A stretch of 64,000 nt of DNA from Bradyrhizobium macuxiense (GTDB taxonomy: Bacteria > Pseudomonadota > Alphaproteobacteria > Rhizobiales > Xanthobacteraceae), in NCBI RefSeq assembly GCF_007993935.1, contig NZ_VITY01000005.1:481308-545307 (forward strand), given 5' to 3'. Numbering within the stretch: position 1 is the stretch's first letter; each line of letters opens with the position of its first letter. Positions 36,778-46,808 of this stretch are shown here, in pieces. Below the pieces are notes generated by a model. The model was not told where the DNA came from and made no database searches. It saw nothing but the letters and a program-made list of their open reading frames with translations. A program made the translations under genes and the position numbers.

Positions 36778-38430
36778 ATGCGGCAAGCCTATATCGGTGT
36801 GGACGTCGGGAGCACCAGCGCCCGCGCCGGCGTATTCGACGAGGTCGGGAAGCTGCTGGGTTCGGCCCGGCATCCGATCCGGGTCTGGCATGAGCCCGGC
36901 GATATCGTCGAGCAATCGTCCGACGACATCTGGGCGGCCTGCGTCGCCTCCGTGCGCAACGCGATGCGGGAGGCGGCGGTCGCCGCCGAGCACGTCAAGG
37001 GCATCGGCTTTGACGCGACCTGCTCGCTGGTCGTGCTCGATAGAGCTGGCCGGCCGCTCACCGTCAGCCCGTCCGGCGATCCTGCGCGCAATGTCGTGGT
37101 CTGGATGGACCATCGCGCGATAGACGAAACCGAATTCGTCAACGCGACCGGCGACCGCGTGCTGCGTTATGTCGGCGGCGCGATCTCGCCGGAGATGGAG
37201 ATCCCGAAGATCCTCTGGCTGAAGCGACATCTGCCGGCGACCTTCGAGGCCGCCGGGCATTTCTTCGATCTTGCCGACTATCTCTCGTTCCGCGCCACCG
37301 GCTCGCTGGCGCGCTCGACCTGCACGGTCACCTGCAAATGGACCTATGTGGCCGGTGAGGGCGGCTGGAGTGAACCCTTCCTGAAACGCGTCGGCTTAGA
37401 GGCGCTCGCAGCCGATCGCTTTGGGCGGATCGGCACTGAGATCGTGCCGCCCGGCTCGCCGCTCGGCCGCGGGCTGTCGGAGGATGCCGCGCGCGATCTC
37501 GGTCTGCTGCCGGGCACCGCGGTCGGCGCATCGCTGATCGACGCCCATGCCGGTGGCGTCGGCGCGATCGGGGGCCGCGACGGCTCCGGCGCCGAGGTCG
37601 ATGTCTGCCAGCGATTGGCCTACATCATGGGAACGTCGGCCTGCATCATGGCGACGACCGTCGATCCCTGCTTCGTGCCCGGGGTCTGGGGTCCGTATTT
37701 CGAGGGCATGGTGCCGGGCTTCTGGCTCAACGAAGGCGGGCAGTCGGCGGCGGGGGCCGCGATCGACCACCTGCTCAAATCGCATCCGGCGCATGCCGAG
37801 GTGTTGGCCGCCGCGAAGAACGACGGCGTCGACGTCATCGAATACCTCGAAAGGCGCATCCTGGCACGCAGCGGCAATGCCGGCGCGGCCGCGCTGCTCG
37901 CGCGCAACGTTCACGTCCTGCCGGAATTCCTCGGCAACCGGTCGCCCTATGCCGATCCCGGCTCGCGCGCCGTGATTGCCGGGCTCGATCTCGACACAGA
38001 TGTGTCGACGCTGGAGCGGCTGTTCGTCGCCGGCCTGTGCGGACTGGCCTACGGCCTTGCCGATGTTATCGAGGCCCTGCAGGCCCGTGGTGTCGATGGC
38101 AAGACCATCGTGATCGGCGGCGGTGCAAGCCGCAGCCCCTTGGTGCGCCAGATCATGGCTGACACGACCGGCTACACGGTGGCGCTGCCGCAGACGCAAG
38201 AACCCGTATTGCTCGGCGCCGCGATGCTGGGCGCGGTCGCCAGCGGCGCGCATCTTTCAATTAACTCCGCAATGGCTGGCATGTCGGCGCTCGGGCGGTT
38301 GAGCGAGCCGACTAGGCCGGAGCTTGCCGATTTCCACCGCCAGAAGCGCGTCGTGCACGATATGCTGCGGGAGCTCGATCGCAGCACGCGCGAGGCGATG
38401 AAGCGGGCGCCCGGCGAGGCGCCAAGTTAA
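36778..38430 (+). CDS. FGGY-family pentulose kinase (D-ribulokinase-like)
   Basis: The 550-residue protein has the full two-domain FGGY fold: N-terminal phosphate motif IGVDVGSTSARAGVFD, GIGFDATCSLVVLD, the substrate segment VVWMDHRA and the C-terminal ATP motif VIGGGASRSPLVRQIMAD. The length of about 550 and the GFDATCS motif match the FGGY/YDR109C group that phosphorylates D-ribulose and similar 2-ketopentoses. It should convert the ketose made by the SDR to a 5-phosphate for the pentose phosphate pathway. Confidence 0.9.
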   Translation: MRQAYIGVDVGSTSARAGVFDEVGKLLGSARHPIRVWHEPGDIVEQSSDDIWAACVASVRNAMREAAVAAEHVKGIGFDATCSLVVLDRAGRPLTVSPSGDPARNVVVWMDHRAIDETEFVNATGDRVLRYVGGAISPEMEIPKILWLKRHLPATFEAAGHFFDLADYLSFRATGSLARSTCTVTCKWTYVAGEGGWSEPFLKRVGLEALAADRFGRIGTEIVPPGSPLGRGLSEDAARDLGLLPGTAVGASLIDAHAGGVGAIGGRDGSGAEVDVCQRLAYIMGTSACIMATTVDPCFVPGVWGPYFEGMVPGFWLNEGGQSAAGAAIDHLLKSHPAHAEVLAAAKNDGVDVIEYLERRILARSGNAGAAALLARNVHVLPEFLGNRSPYADPGSRAVIAGLDLDTDVSTLERLFVAGLCGLAYGLADVIEALQARGVDGKTIVIGGGASRSPLVRQIMADTTGYTVALPQTQEPVLLGAAMLGAVASGAHLSINSAMAGMSALGRLSEPTRPELADFHRQKRVVHDMLRELDRSTREAMKRAPGEAPS

Positions 38431-38442
38431 GGTGTTCGCTCC

Positions 38443-39381
38443 ATGCTGCTGAGTTGCGGAGATGCGCTGATCGATTTCCTGCCGTCGCGGACGGCCGAGG
38501 GGCGCGAGGCCATGACTCCGGCGGTCGGCGGCTCCTGCCTCAACATCGCGATCGGCAGCGCGCGGCTCGATGTGCCTACCGGGTTTGTCGGCGGCATCGC
38601 GACCGACACGTTCGGCCGGATGATCGCCGATCATGCCGCGGCTTCGGGCGTCGATCTCAGCCGCGCGACGCGCAGCGACGATCAGGCTACGCTGGCCTTT
38701 GCGCGCGTCACCGGCACCGAGACGCAATACGCCTTCTATGACGCCGGCACCGCAGCGCGGAACTGGACCTACCGGCGCGATGCGATCGTGCTCGACGGCG
38801 TCACCTGCCTTCACACCGGCTCGACCACGCTGGTCCATGACAAGGGCGCGGCCGAAACACTGGCCTTCATCGAGGATATCAGGGCCAGCGTGACGATCTC
38901 GCTCGATCCGAACTGCCGGCCGAATTTGGTCAAGGACAAGGACGCCTATCGCGCCCGCATGTTGGCGTTCTGCGGCAAGGCCGACATCGTGAAAATGTCC
39001 GACGTCGACTTCGCCTATCTGTTCGGCGATGAGGCCTACGCTGACAGGGCCGGGGCGCTGCTGTCGGGCGGCGCATCGCTCGTCGTCATCACGCGCGGCA
39101 ACGAGGGGGCCGCTGCCTGGCATCGCAAGGCCGGATCGATCGAGGTCAAGGCGCCGGTCGTGAATGTCGTGGATACGATCGGCGCCGGCGACTCTTGTCA
39201 GGCGGCGCTGCTCGCCGCGCTGCACCGGCTGGATCGGACCGCGCGGCAGCGGCTGCGCGACCTCTCCGCCGCCGAGCTCACCCGCGCATTGTCCTTTGCC
39301 TGCAAATGCGCCGCCTTCACCTGCACCCGCGCCGGCGCCGATCCACCGCGGAGCCGGGAGCTGCCTGCCGATTATTGGTAA
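38443..39381 (+). CDS. PfkB-family carbohydrate kinase
   Basis: The 312-residue ribokinase-fold protein has the first signature GGSCLNIAIGSARLDVPTGFVGGI-like N-terminal region (core GGSCLNIAIG) and the second signature DTIGAGDSCQAAL with the catalytic Asp. It is closest in pattern to fructokinases. It starts 12 nt after the FGGY kinase gene. Two sugar kinases in one operon suggest that the pathway handles more than one ketose or a second phosphorylation step. Confidence 0.9.
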   Translation: MLLSCGDALIDFLPSRTAEGREAMTPAVGGSCLNIAIGSARLDVPTGFVGGIATDTFGRMIADHAAASGVDLSRATRSDDQATLAFARVTGTETQYAFYDAGTAARNWTYRRDAIVLDGVTCLHTGSTTLVHDKGAAETLAFIEDIRASVTISLDPNCRPNLVKDKDAYRARMLAFCGKADIVKMSDVDFAYLFGDEAYADRAGALLSGGASLVVITRGNEGAAAWHRKAGSIEVKAPVVNVVDTIGAGDSCQAALLAALHRLDRTARQRLRDLSAAELTRALSFACKCAAFTCTRAGADPPRSRELPADYW

Positions 39382-39463
39382 GCCATGCACCTGAGGCGAT
39401 GGACTTGCCGCACCGGGCGCGGCACGATGCCGTCATCGAAGACCGATGCGAGCGCGTGCCCGA

Positions 39464-40894
39464 ATGAGCGACGATCTGTGCCTGCTGTCAGCCATTGACC
39501 TTCGCGCGCGCATCGCCGCCAAGGACATCTCTCCCGTCGAGATCACGGCCGCGGTGCTCGCCCGCGCCGAGCGGCTGCAGCCCGAACTGAACTGCTTCAT
39601 CACGCTGTGCGGCGAGGCAGCGATGGCGCAGGCGGAAGCTGCAGAGCGCCAGCTCATGGCCGGCGAGCCGCTCGGCCTGCTGCACGGCATCCCCTTCACC
39701 GTGAAGGACATCGTCAGCACCAAGGGCGTGCGGACGACCTTCGGCGCGGTGCCTTACAAGAACAACGTGCCCGACCACGATGCCGTGGCCGTGGCCCGGC
39801 TCCGTGCGCAGGGCGGAATATTGCTCGGCAAGACCACGACGCCGGAGTTCGGCAGCAAGTGCCTGACCGACTCGCCGCTGTTCGGCCGCACCCGCAATGC
39901 GTGGAGTGCCGAGCGTTCCAGCGGCGGCTCCAGCGGCGGCGCGGCGGTGGCGGTCGCGAGCGGCATCGCGCCACTGGCGGTTGCGACCGACGGCGGCGGC
40001 TCGACGCGGATTCCCGCCGCCTGCAACGGCGTGGTCGGGATCAAGCAGAGCAACGGCGTGATCCCGCACAGCCAGGTGCAGGACGCCTTCGGCAACCAGA
40101 CCTATGTCACGCCGACCACGCGCACCGTGGCGGATACGGCGCTGATGATGCAGGCGATGGCGGGCGAGGATCCGTCCGATCCCTGGTCGATCGGCGTGCC
40201 GGTGCCCGATTATCTCGACCTTGCCGCGCCGCGCGGCGATCTCAGGGGCAGGCGGGTGCTGTTCTGCCTGTCGCCGCCTGGCCGCCCGGTGACCGCTGAT
40301 GTCGCCGCGGCGTTCAAGGCGAGCCTCGACCGGCTGGCCGGCTTGGGTGCGGAACTCGAGGAGTTCTCCGGCGATGGCTTCGACGTCGAGCCGATCTGGC
40401 GCGCCATCAACCACACGGTCTGGCGCACCCGTTTCGAGAAGCTCGCGGCCGATCATCCCGATGAGCTCAGCCCGACCTTCCTGAAGCAGCTCGCGCTTGC
40501 CGCTGATGTGAGCGGCGTCGACTACCAGCAGGCGATGTTCGACCGCACCGCGCTGTTCCGCCGCGTGCAGGCGCTGCTCGCGCGCGGCGACTTGCTGGCG
40601 ATGCCGACCCTGACCCGCACGGCGCTGCCGATCGACCAGGATTTGTTCGGTACCATCGAGATCGACGGCCAGAGCTTCGACAGCGTGCGGCCGCACTGGT
40701 TTCCCTGGACCATGCTGTTCAACATGACCGGGCATCCCGCGGTCAACATCCCCGCAGGCTTCGGCCGCGATGGCCTGCCGATCGGCCTGCATTTGGTCGG
40801 CCGCTTCCGGGCCGACGCGGAACTCTTGCGCGTCGCGGCGCTGTTCGAACAGGCGAGCGACCTGCTCGGGCGCTGGCCGGCCGTCGCGTCGTGA
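39464..40894 (+). CDS. Amidase-signature-family hydrolase
   Basis: The 476-residue protein has the amidase signature: the catalytic Lys in PFTVKDIV, the Gly/Ser-rich stretch SSGGSSGGAAVAVASG holding the cis-Ser, and the nucleophile Ser in DGGGSTRIPA. It hydrolyses an amide or carbamate to acid plus ammonia or amine. It lies directly upstream of a full Opp/Dpp-type importer on the same strand, so the imported compound is probably an amide or peptide-like molecule. The ATG at 39464 is preferred over one 18 nt upstream because it fits the family start. Confidence 0.9.
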   Translation: MSDDLCLLSAIDLRARIAAKDISPVEITAAVLARAERLQPELNCFITLCGEAAMAQAEAAERQLMAGEPLGLLHGIPFTVKDIVSTKGVRTTFGAVPYKNNVPDHDAVAVARLRAQGGILLGKTTTPEFGSKCLTDSPLFGRTRNAWSAERSSGGSSGGAAVAVASGIAPLAVATDGGGSTRIPAACNGVVGIKQSNGVIPHSQVQDAFGNQTYVTPTTRTVADTALMMQAMAGEDPSDPWSIGVPVPDYLDLAAPRGDLRGRRVLFCLSPPGRPVTADVAAAFKASLDRLAGLGAELEEFSGDGFDVEPIWRAINHTVWRTRFEKLAADHPDELSPTFLKQLALAADVSGVDYQQAMFDRTALFRRVQALLARGDLLAMPTLTRTALPIDQDLFGTIEIDGQSFDSVRPHWFPWTMLFNMTGHPAVNIPAGFGRDGLPIGLHLVGRFRADAELLRVAALFEQASDLLGRWPAVAS

Positions 40895-40985
40895 ACGGTG
40901 CGGCGCAGGGCTTGCATTCGAAGGGCTTGCATTCGATCGCGAACATGTTGAAACCTGCAGGCTGTTCCTCACTGTTCGGGCGGGC

Positions 40986-41936
40986 ATGAGCGTATTCTTC
41001 CTGCGGCGGATCCTGACCCTGGTGGCGACGCTGGTCGCGGCCTCGCTGATCATTTTCCTGGTGCTCGACGCGCTGCCCGGCAATGCCGCCCAGATGCTGA
41101 TGGGCGCCGACGCCTCGCCCGATGCGGTGCACGCGCTCACCGTCAAGCTCGGGCTCGATCAACCGCTCACGGTGCGCTACCTGCTCTGGATCAGGGGCAT
41201 GGCGGTCGGCGATCTCGGCAACAGCTATGTCTATGGCACGCCGGTGGCCGGCCTGATCGCCGAGCGGCTGGTGCTGACCATCCCGCTCGCGATCATGTCG
41301 ATGCTGATCACCGTGGTGCTGGCGCTGGCCGCCGGCATCTACACTGCGGCCAACCATAACAAGCTTGGCGATGTCGGCGTGATGTCGCTGACCCAAATCG
41401 GCATCGCGCTGCCGAATTTCTGGTTTGCGATCCTGTTGATCCTGCTGTTCTCGGTGAAGCTGCAACTCTTGTCCGCCGGGGGCTTCGCCGGCTGGGATGA
41501 CGGCATCTGGCCCGGAATTCGCTCGCTGCTGCTGCCGGCGATCTCGCTTGCGGTGGTGCAGGCCGCGATCCTCGCCCGCGTCACCCGCTCGGCGGTGCTG
41601 GAGGTGCTGCGCGAGGATTTTGTGCGGACCGCGCGCGCAAAAGGGCTCGGCAAGCGCGAGGTGCTGTGGCGCCACGTGCTGCGCAACGCCATGATCCCGG
41701 TGATGACCGTGATGGGCCTGCAATTCGCCAATCTCCTGGCCGGCACCATCGTGATCGAGAACGTGTTCTATCTGCCGGGCCTCGGCCGGTTGATCTTCCA
41801 GTCGATCGCCAACCGCGACCTGATCGTGGTGCGCAACTGCGTGATGCTGCTCGCCGCGATGGTCGTGATCGTCAATTTCGTGGTCGACGTGCTCTATGCC
41901 TTCATCGATCCGCGCATCAAGGTCGCCAACCTGTGA
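40986..41936 (+). CDS. Peptide-type ABC transporter permease (DppB-like)
   Basis: The 316-residue protein has six predicted TM helices and starts FFLRRILTLVATLVAASLIIF. The periplasmic segment LGLDQPLTVRYLLWIRGMAVGDLGNSY (core GLDQPLTVRYL) and the cytoplasmic EAA-like loop VRTARAKGLGKREVLWRHV are diagnostic. Its TGA overlaps the GTG of the next gene by 3 nt, so the two permeases are coupled. Confidence 0.93.
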   Translation: MSVFFLRRILTLVATLVAASLIIFLVLDALPGNAAQMLMGADASPDAVHALTVKLGLDQPLTVRYLLWIRGMAVGDLGNSYVYGTPVAGLIAERLVLTIPLAIMSMLITVVLALAAGIYTAANHNKLGDVGVMSLTQIGIALPNFWFAILLILLFSVKLQLLSAGGFAGWDDGIWPGIRSLLLPAISLAVVQAAILARVTRSAVLEVLREDFVRTARAKGLGKREVLWRHVLRNAMIPVMTVMGLQFANLLAGTIVIENVFYLPGLGRLIFQSIANRDLIVVRNCVMLLAAMVVIVNFVVDVLYAFIDPRIKVANL

Positions 41937-42820
41937 GCGCGCCGCTGACCGCATCCGCCGGTACGGCGGCGATCGCACGGCCCGTGACCGGCTTCTGGCG
42001 CCGCGCGCTGCGCCATCGCAGCTTCGTGCTCGGCTCGGTGCTTAGCCTGTTCGTGCTCGGCGCGGCGCTGCTGTCGCTGGTCTGGACGCCGTGGTCGGCC
42101 TACGACATCGATGTCGCGTCAAAACTGCACCCGCCCTCGGCGTCGCATTGGCTCGGCACCGATGTGCTCGGCCGCGACATCGTCTCGCTGCTGCTGGTCG
42201 GCGCGCGCTCCACCATCATGGTCGGCGTCATTGCGGTAGGGATCGGCCTGAGCTTCGGCGTTGGCCTCGGCCTGGTCGCGGCGGCCCGCAAGGGCTGGAC
42301 CGAGGAGCTCATCATGCGGATGAGCGACTTCACCTTCGCCTTTCCCGCGGTGCTGTCGGCCATCATGCTCGCCGCGGTCGCAGGGCCGGGCATGGTGACC
42401 TCGATCACCGCGATCGGCATCTTCCAGATCCCGACCTTCGTCCGCGTCACCCGCGGCTCGGCCAATGCGATCTGGGCCCGCGAATTCGTGCTGGCCGCGC
42501 GCGCCGCCGGCAAGGGCTCATTCCGCATCACGATCGAGCATGTGCTGCCGAACATCCTGTCGATCCTGATCGTGCAGGCGACGATCCAGTTCGCGCTTGC
42601 GATCCTCGCCGAGGCCGCGCTGTCCTATCTCGGGCTCGGCACCCAGCCGCCGCAACCGTCCTGGGGCCGCATGCTCAATGATGCGCAGACCCTGCTGTTC
42701 CAGTCGCCGATGCTCGCGGTCTATCCGGGCGCTGCGATCGCGATCGCGGTGCTCGGGCTCAATTTGCTCGGCGACGGCTTGCGCGATCTGCTCGATCCCC
42801 GTCTGGCGCGGGAGCGTTGA
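41933..42820 (+). CDS. Peptide-type ABC transporter permease (DppC-like)
   Basis: The 295-residue protein has six predicted TM helices. The segment HPPSASHWLGTDVLGRDIVSLL and the loop FVLAARAAGKGSFRITIEHVLPN (core ARAAGKGSFRI) are typical of DppC/OppC. The start is a GTG at 41933 overlapping the preceding stop. It pairs with the DppB-like subunit. Confidence 0.93.
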   Translation: MSAPLTASAGTAAIARPVTGFWRRALRHRSFVLGSVLSLFVLGAALLSLVWTPWSAYDIDVASKLHPPSASHWLGTDVLGRDIVSLLLVGARSTIMVGVIAVGIGLSFGVGLGLVAAARKGWTEELIMRMSDFTFAFPAVLSAIMLAAVAGPGMVTSITAIGIFQIPTFVRVTRGSANAIWAREFVLAARAAGKGSFRITIEHVLPNILSILIVQATIQFALAILAEAALSYLGLGTQPPQPSWGRMLNDAQTLLFQSPMLAVYPGAAIAIAVLGLNLLGDGLRDLLDPRLARER

Positions 42821-42822
42821 GC

Positions 42823-43821
42823 ATGAGCGAGGCCCCGCTGATCGAAGTGAAGGATCTGGGCGTTACGCTCAACACCAGCCGCGGCCCGGCGCAGGCCGTG
42901 CGCGGCGTCAGCTTTGCGCTTCGCCGCGGCGAGACGCTCGGGCTGGTTGGCGAATCCGGCTGCGGCAAGTCGGTCACGGCGCTGGCCCTGATGGGGCTGT
43001 TGCATGAGAGCGCGGTGATCAGCGGCAGCATCCGGCTCGATGGCGCGGAGCTCGTCGGGCTGCCCGATGCGGCCTATTGCAAGCTGCGCGGCAACCGCAT
43101 CAGCATGATCTTCCAGGAGCCGATGACTGCGCTCAATCCGATGCACACGATCGGGCACCAGGTCGCCGAGCCCCTGCTGCGCCACACCGGCGTCTCGGCT
43201 ACGCAAGCGCGGCAGGAGGCCATCGCCTTGCTCGATCGCGTCGGGCTGCCTGATGCGGCGAAGCGGGTCGATGCCTATCCGCACCAATTCTCCGGCGGCC
43301 AGCGCCAGCGCATCACGATCGCGATGGCGCTGGCCTGCCAGCCCGATGTCCTGATCGCCGACGAGCCGACCACTGCCCTCGACGTCACGATCCAGGGCCA
43401 GATCCTCGATCTGATCGCCGGCCTCGTCGCGGAGCGCGGCATGTCGATGATCCTGATCTCGCATGATCTCGGCGTGATCGCCGAGAATGTCGAGCGCATG
43501 ATGGTGATGTATGGCGGCACCGTCGTCGAAAGCGGCGAAACCGACGCCGTATTCACGCGGATGGGCCATCCCTATACGCAGGGCCTGTTCCGCGCCCGGC
43601 CACGGCTCGGCGCCCGCAAGGGGACGCGGCTCAAGACCATCGCCGGCACCGTGCCGGAGCTTGCCGATCTTCCCGCGGGCTGCACCTTCGCCGATCGCTG
43701 CACGATCGCCGAGGCGCGCTGCCGCGCGGCGCTGCCGGCTGTGGTCGATGTCGGCGCCGCGCATGGCGTGCGCTGCATCAGGACCGACGTCTCGATGGCC
43801 GCCGGGGGCGTTGGCGCATGA
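42823..43821 (+). CDS. Peptide-type ABC transporter ATP-binding protein (DppD-like)
   Basis: The 332-residue protein has Walker A GESGCGKS, signature FSGGQRQRITIAMA, Walker B VLIADEPTTALDV and switch His in SHDLG. The C-terminal Cys-containing segment (CTFADRCTIAEARC) matches the oligopeptide ATPase extension that binds an iron-sulfur cluster in some members. Start at ATG 42823 with GGGAG upstream; its stop overlaps the next ATG (ATGA). Confidence 0.93.
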   Translation: MSEAPLIEVKDLGVTLNTSRGPAQAVRGVSFALRRGETLGLVGESGCGKSVTALALMGLLHESAVISGSIRLDGAELVGLPDAAYCKLRGNRISMIFQEPMTALNPMHTIGHQVAEPLLRHTGVSATQARQEAIALLDRVGLPDAAKRVDAYPHQFSGGQRQRITIAMALACQPDVLIADEPTTALDVTIQGQILDLIAGLVAERGMSMILISHDLGVIAENVERMMVMYGGTVVESGETDAVFTRMGHPYTQGLFRARPRLGARKGTRLKTIAGTVPELADLPAGCTFADRCTIAEARCRAALPAVVDVGAAHGVRCIRTDVSMAAGGVGA

Positions 43822-44846
43822 CAATGCTGGACCAGCCTTCACCCGCAACGCCGCTGCTCGCGGTAACGGATCTCGCGCAACGCTACACGCTGCCGCGCGA
43901 GAGCCTGTTCAAGCCGGCGGCGCAGGTGCACGCGCTCAACGGCGTCACGGCGCAGGTCATGCCGGGCAGGAGCCTCGGCGTCGTCGGCGAATCCGGTTCG
44001 GGCAAATCGACCTTTGCGCGGCTGGTGATGGCGCTGGAGCGGCCGTCGTCGGGACAGGTCTCGCTGCTCGGCCGCGACCTCAACCGGATGCCGCCCGACG
44101 AGCTGCGCCGCGCCCGCCGCGATTTCCAGATGGTGTTCCAGGATCCCTATGGCTCACTCGATCCGCGGCAGACCATCGCGCGCATCGTCGCCGAGCCGCT
44201 GACCGCGCTCGGCCGCATCGATCGGGCTGGCTTACGCGAACGCGTCGCCAAGGTGCTGCGGCAGGTCGGGCTGCGCGATGCCGACATGGACAAGTTTCCG
44301 CACGAATTCTCCGGCGGCCAGCGCCAGCGCATCGCGATTGCGCGCGCGCTGATCACCCAGCCGAAGCTGATCGTCGCCGACGAGCCGGTCTCGGCGCTCG
44401 ACGTCTCGGTGCAGGCGCAGGTGCTCAATTTGATGCAGGATCTGCAGGACGAGTTCGGCCTGAGCTACATCCTCATCAGCCATGACCTCGCGGTGGTCGA
44501 TCTCATCTGCGACGAGATCGCGGTGATGTATCTCGGGCGGATCGTCGAGCAGGGGCGGCCCGCCGATCTGTTTGCGCACAGCGCCCATCCCTATACGCGC
44601 GCGCTGCTCGATGCTGTTCCGCGGGCGCGAGCCGGGGGCGTCCGGCGCCGCCGCGGCGCGCAGGCGATCGGCTCGCAGGCGTCGGCCGCGACCGGATGCC
44701 CTTACGCGCCGCGCTGTCCTCTGGCCGACCAGCATTGTCGCGCGACCGCGCCTGCGCTACGCAATGTCGGAGACGCCCATCTGGCGGCCTGCCATCACGC
44801 CGAAGCCGTGATGGCGCTGCCGCCTGTGGTCGCCGAGGCCGGTTAG
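43818..44846 (+). CDS. Peptide-type ABC transporter ATP-binding protein (DppF-like)
   Basis: The 342-residue protein has Walker A GESGSGKST, signature FSGGQRQRIAIARA, Walker B IVADEPVSALDV and a C-terminal Cys segment (CPYAPRCPLADQHC). It forms the ATPase heterodimer with the DppD-like protein encoded by the overlapping gene. Confidence 0.93.
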   Translation: MTMLDQPSPATPLLAVTDLAQRYTLPRESLFKPAAQVHALNGVTAQVMPGRSLGVVGESGSGKSTFARLVMALERPSSGQVSLLGRDLNRMPPDELRRARRDFQMVFQDPYGSLDPRQTIARIVAEPLTALGRIDRAGLRERVAKVLRQVGLRDADMDKFPHEFSGGQRQRIAIARALITQPKLIVADEPVSALDVSVQAQVLNLMQDLQDEFGLSYILISHDLAVVDLICDEIAVMYLGRIVEQGRPADLFAHSAHPYTRALLDAVPRARAGGVRRRRGAQAIGSQASAATGCPYAPRCPLADQHCRATAPALRNVGDAHLAACHHAEAVMALPPVVAEAG

Positions 44847-44902
44847 TCTTTCAAGTGAGGTTGACCAAGGCCGATCAAAGAGCACGTCCGGGGAGCAGAC
44901 CA

Positions 44903-46393
44903 ATGTTGAGGAAATTGTGCGTCATCGCGGCCGCTGCCGCACTCGTTGCAGCGCCGCTGCCGAGCCTCGCGCAAGGCAAGAAGGACAGCGTCGTGATGGG
45001 CATGACGCTGGAGCCACCAGGGTTAGATCCCACCAACGCGGCGGCCGCGGCGATCGCCGAAGTCACGCTCTACAACGTCTATGAGACCCTGACCAAGATC
45101 AACGAGGACGGCTCGGTGTCGCCGCTGCTGGCGGAGAGCTGGCAGGCGTCGCCGGATCTCAAGACCTATACGTTCAAGCTCCGCAAGGGCGTCAAATTCC
45201 ACAATGGCGAGCCGTTCGATTCCGCCGCGGTGAAGTTCTCGTTCGACCGCGCCGCGGCGCCGACCTCGACCAACAAGGACAAGAGCCTGTACCAGGCCTT
45301 CGCGTCGGTGACGGCGCCGGATGCGGAGACCGTCGTCGTCGCGTTGAAATATTCCGAGCCGAACCTGCCGTTCCTGCTCGGCCAGGCATCAGGCTCGATC
45401 GTCGAGCCGAAGAGCGCGCCGACCGACGTGACGCAGCCGGTCGGCACCGGGCCCTATACGCTCGGCAGCTGGGCCAAGGGCTCGTCGATCACGCTGGTGA
45501 AATGGCCTGACTACCGCAACGCCGCCGCGATCAAGCTCGCCAAGGTGACGATCCGCTTCATCGGCGATCCCGCCGCCCAGGTCGCGGCGCTGCTGTCGGG
45601 CGACGTCGACGCCTTTCCGCGGGTCGGCGCGGCGCGCAGCCTCGCCCAGTTCAAGGCCGATCCGCGCTTCAGCGTCTTGATCGGCGGCTCCAAGGCCAAG
45701 ACCATCGTCGGCATCAACGAGCGCAAGAAGCCGCTCGACGATGTCAGGGTTCGCCGCGCCATCCTGGCCGCGATCGACCGCAAGGCGATGATCGACGGTG
45801 CGGCCGACGGATTCGGCACGCCGATCGGCAGCTTCTACACCCCGGGCTCGCCCGGCTATGTCGATACCACCGGCATCAACCCCTACGATCCGGAATTGGC
45901 CAAGAAGCTGCTCGCAGAAGCCGGCGTCAAGACGCCGCTCGAGCTCAGCCTCAGGCTGCCGCCGCCGGCCTATGCGCGGCAGGGCGGCGAGATCCTCGCG
46001 GCGCAGCTCGCCAAGGTCGGCTTCACTGCCAAGATCGAGAACGTGGAATGGGCGCAGTGGCTGTCGCAGGTCTTCACCGGCCCGCACAATTACGACCTCA
46101 CCATCGTCTCGCATGTCGAGCCGTTCGACCTCGTGAAGCTGACCGAGCCGGATTACTATCTCGGCTACAAGTCCGAGGCGTTCAATGCGCTCTATCAGCA
46201 GATCATGGCAACGCCGGACGAGGCCGGCCGCGCCAAACTGCTCGGCGACGCGCAGCGGATGCTGGCGACCGACGCCGTGGCCGGGTTCCTGTTTCAGCCG
46301 CAATGGATCACGATCGCCAGCAAGAAGCTGAAGGGCGTGTGGAAGGAAGTCCCGCAGTTCGAGAATGATTTCTCGGCCTGGTCCTGGGAGTAG
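44903..46393 (+). CDS. Peptide-type ABC transporter substrate-binding protein (SBP_bac_5)
   Basis: The 496-residue periplasmic protein has a signal peptide (MLRKLCVIAAAAALVAAPLP, cleavage near SLAQ) and the DppA/OppA fold: GMTLEPPGLDPTNAAA, YNVYETLTKINEDG, FKLRKGVKFHNGEPF and DVKFSFDR-like AAVKFSFDRA. GGGGAG lies 8 nt upstream of the ATG. It completes the importer of the amidase operon. The ligand could be a peptide, opine or amide. Confidence 0.93.
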   Translation: MLRKLCVIAAAAALVAAPLPSLAQGKKDSVVMGMTLEPPGLDPTNAAAAAIAEVTLYNVYETLTKINEDGSVSPLLAESWQASPDLKTYTFKLRKGVKFHNGEPFDSAAVKFSFDRAAAPTSTNKDKSLYQAFASVTAPDAETVVVALKYSEPNLPFLLGQASGSIVEPKSAPTDVTQPVGTGPYTLGSWAKGSSITLVKWPDYRNAAAIKLAKVTIRFIGDPAAQVAALLSGDVDAFPRVGAARSLAQFKADPRFSVLIGGSKAKTIVGINERKKPLDDVRVRRAILAAIDRKAMIDGAADGFGTPIGSFYTPGSPGYVDTTGINPYDPELAKKLLAEAGVKTPLELSLRLPPPAYARQGGEILAAQLAKVGFTAKIENVEWAQWLSQVFTGPHNYDLTIVSHVEPFDLVKLTEPDYYLGYKSEAFNALYQQIMATPDEAGRAKLLGDAQRMLATDAVAGFLFQPQWITIASKKLKGVWKEVPQFENDFSAWSWE

Positions 46394-46808
46394 GCGATCG
46401 CGCCAACGGAGAGCGATGGCCTCGGCCGGCGCGGCTTCTCGCGCGATGCCGTCGCTTGACGCGTAGTCTCATTTTGCGTGCTGCGCTTGCGAAGGTGAAT
46501 GCGTGGGACGATGCGCGCATGCGCCGCAAGTGACCGATATCGCTTGGGTTGATGGCTGCCCGGCATCGCTTCGTTTCGCCCGCGCGAACGCATGTGCTCC
46601 GGCTTCGCATTGAGCGCATCGATTGTCTTTGTGAAGGACAGCGCTAACATGGAACCCATCCATCGATACCTGTCGTTGTCTTTTTGATTATCTATTGCAG
46701 CGCAACCGGATCACGCAACGATGTGCGCTCGCTATGGCGACCAGGCCTCGGAGGCGAAGTAGCGAACACCGTCCCTAATATTCCAACCAAGAAATAACGG
46801 GGGAAATC
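46394..46808. other. Intergenic region before the PQQ dehydrogenase gene
   Basis: No gene is supported in these 415 nt. It should carry the promoter of the dehydrogenase, whose ATG is preceded by ACGGGGGAAATC. An EcfG-like pair GGAAC (46651) and CGTT (46674) has an 18-nt spacer, one too long for the consensus. Confidence 0.4.

Noticed and set aside
46651..46677. EcfG-like promoter before the PQQ dehydrogenase gene
   Set aside because: GGAAC and CGTT are present but separated by 18 nt, outside the usual 16-17.
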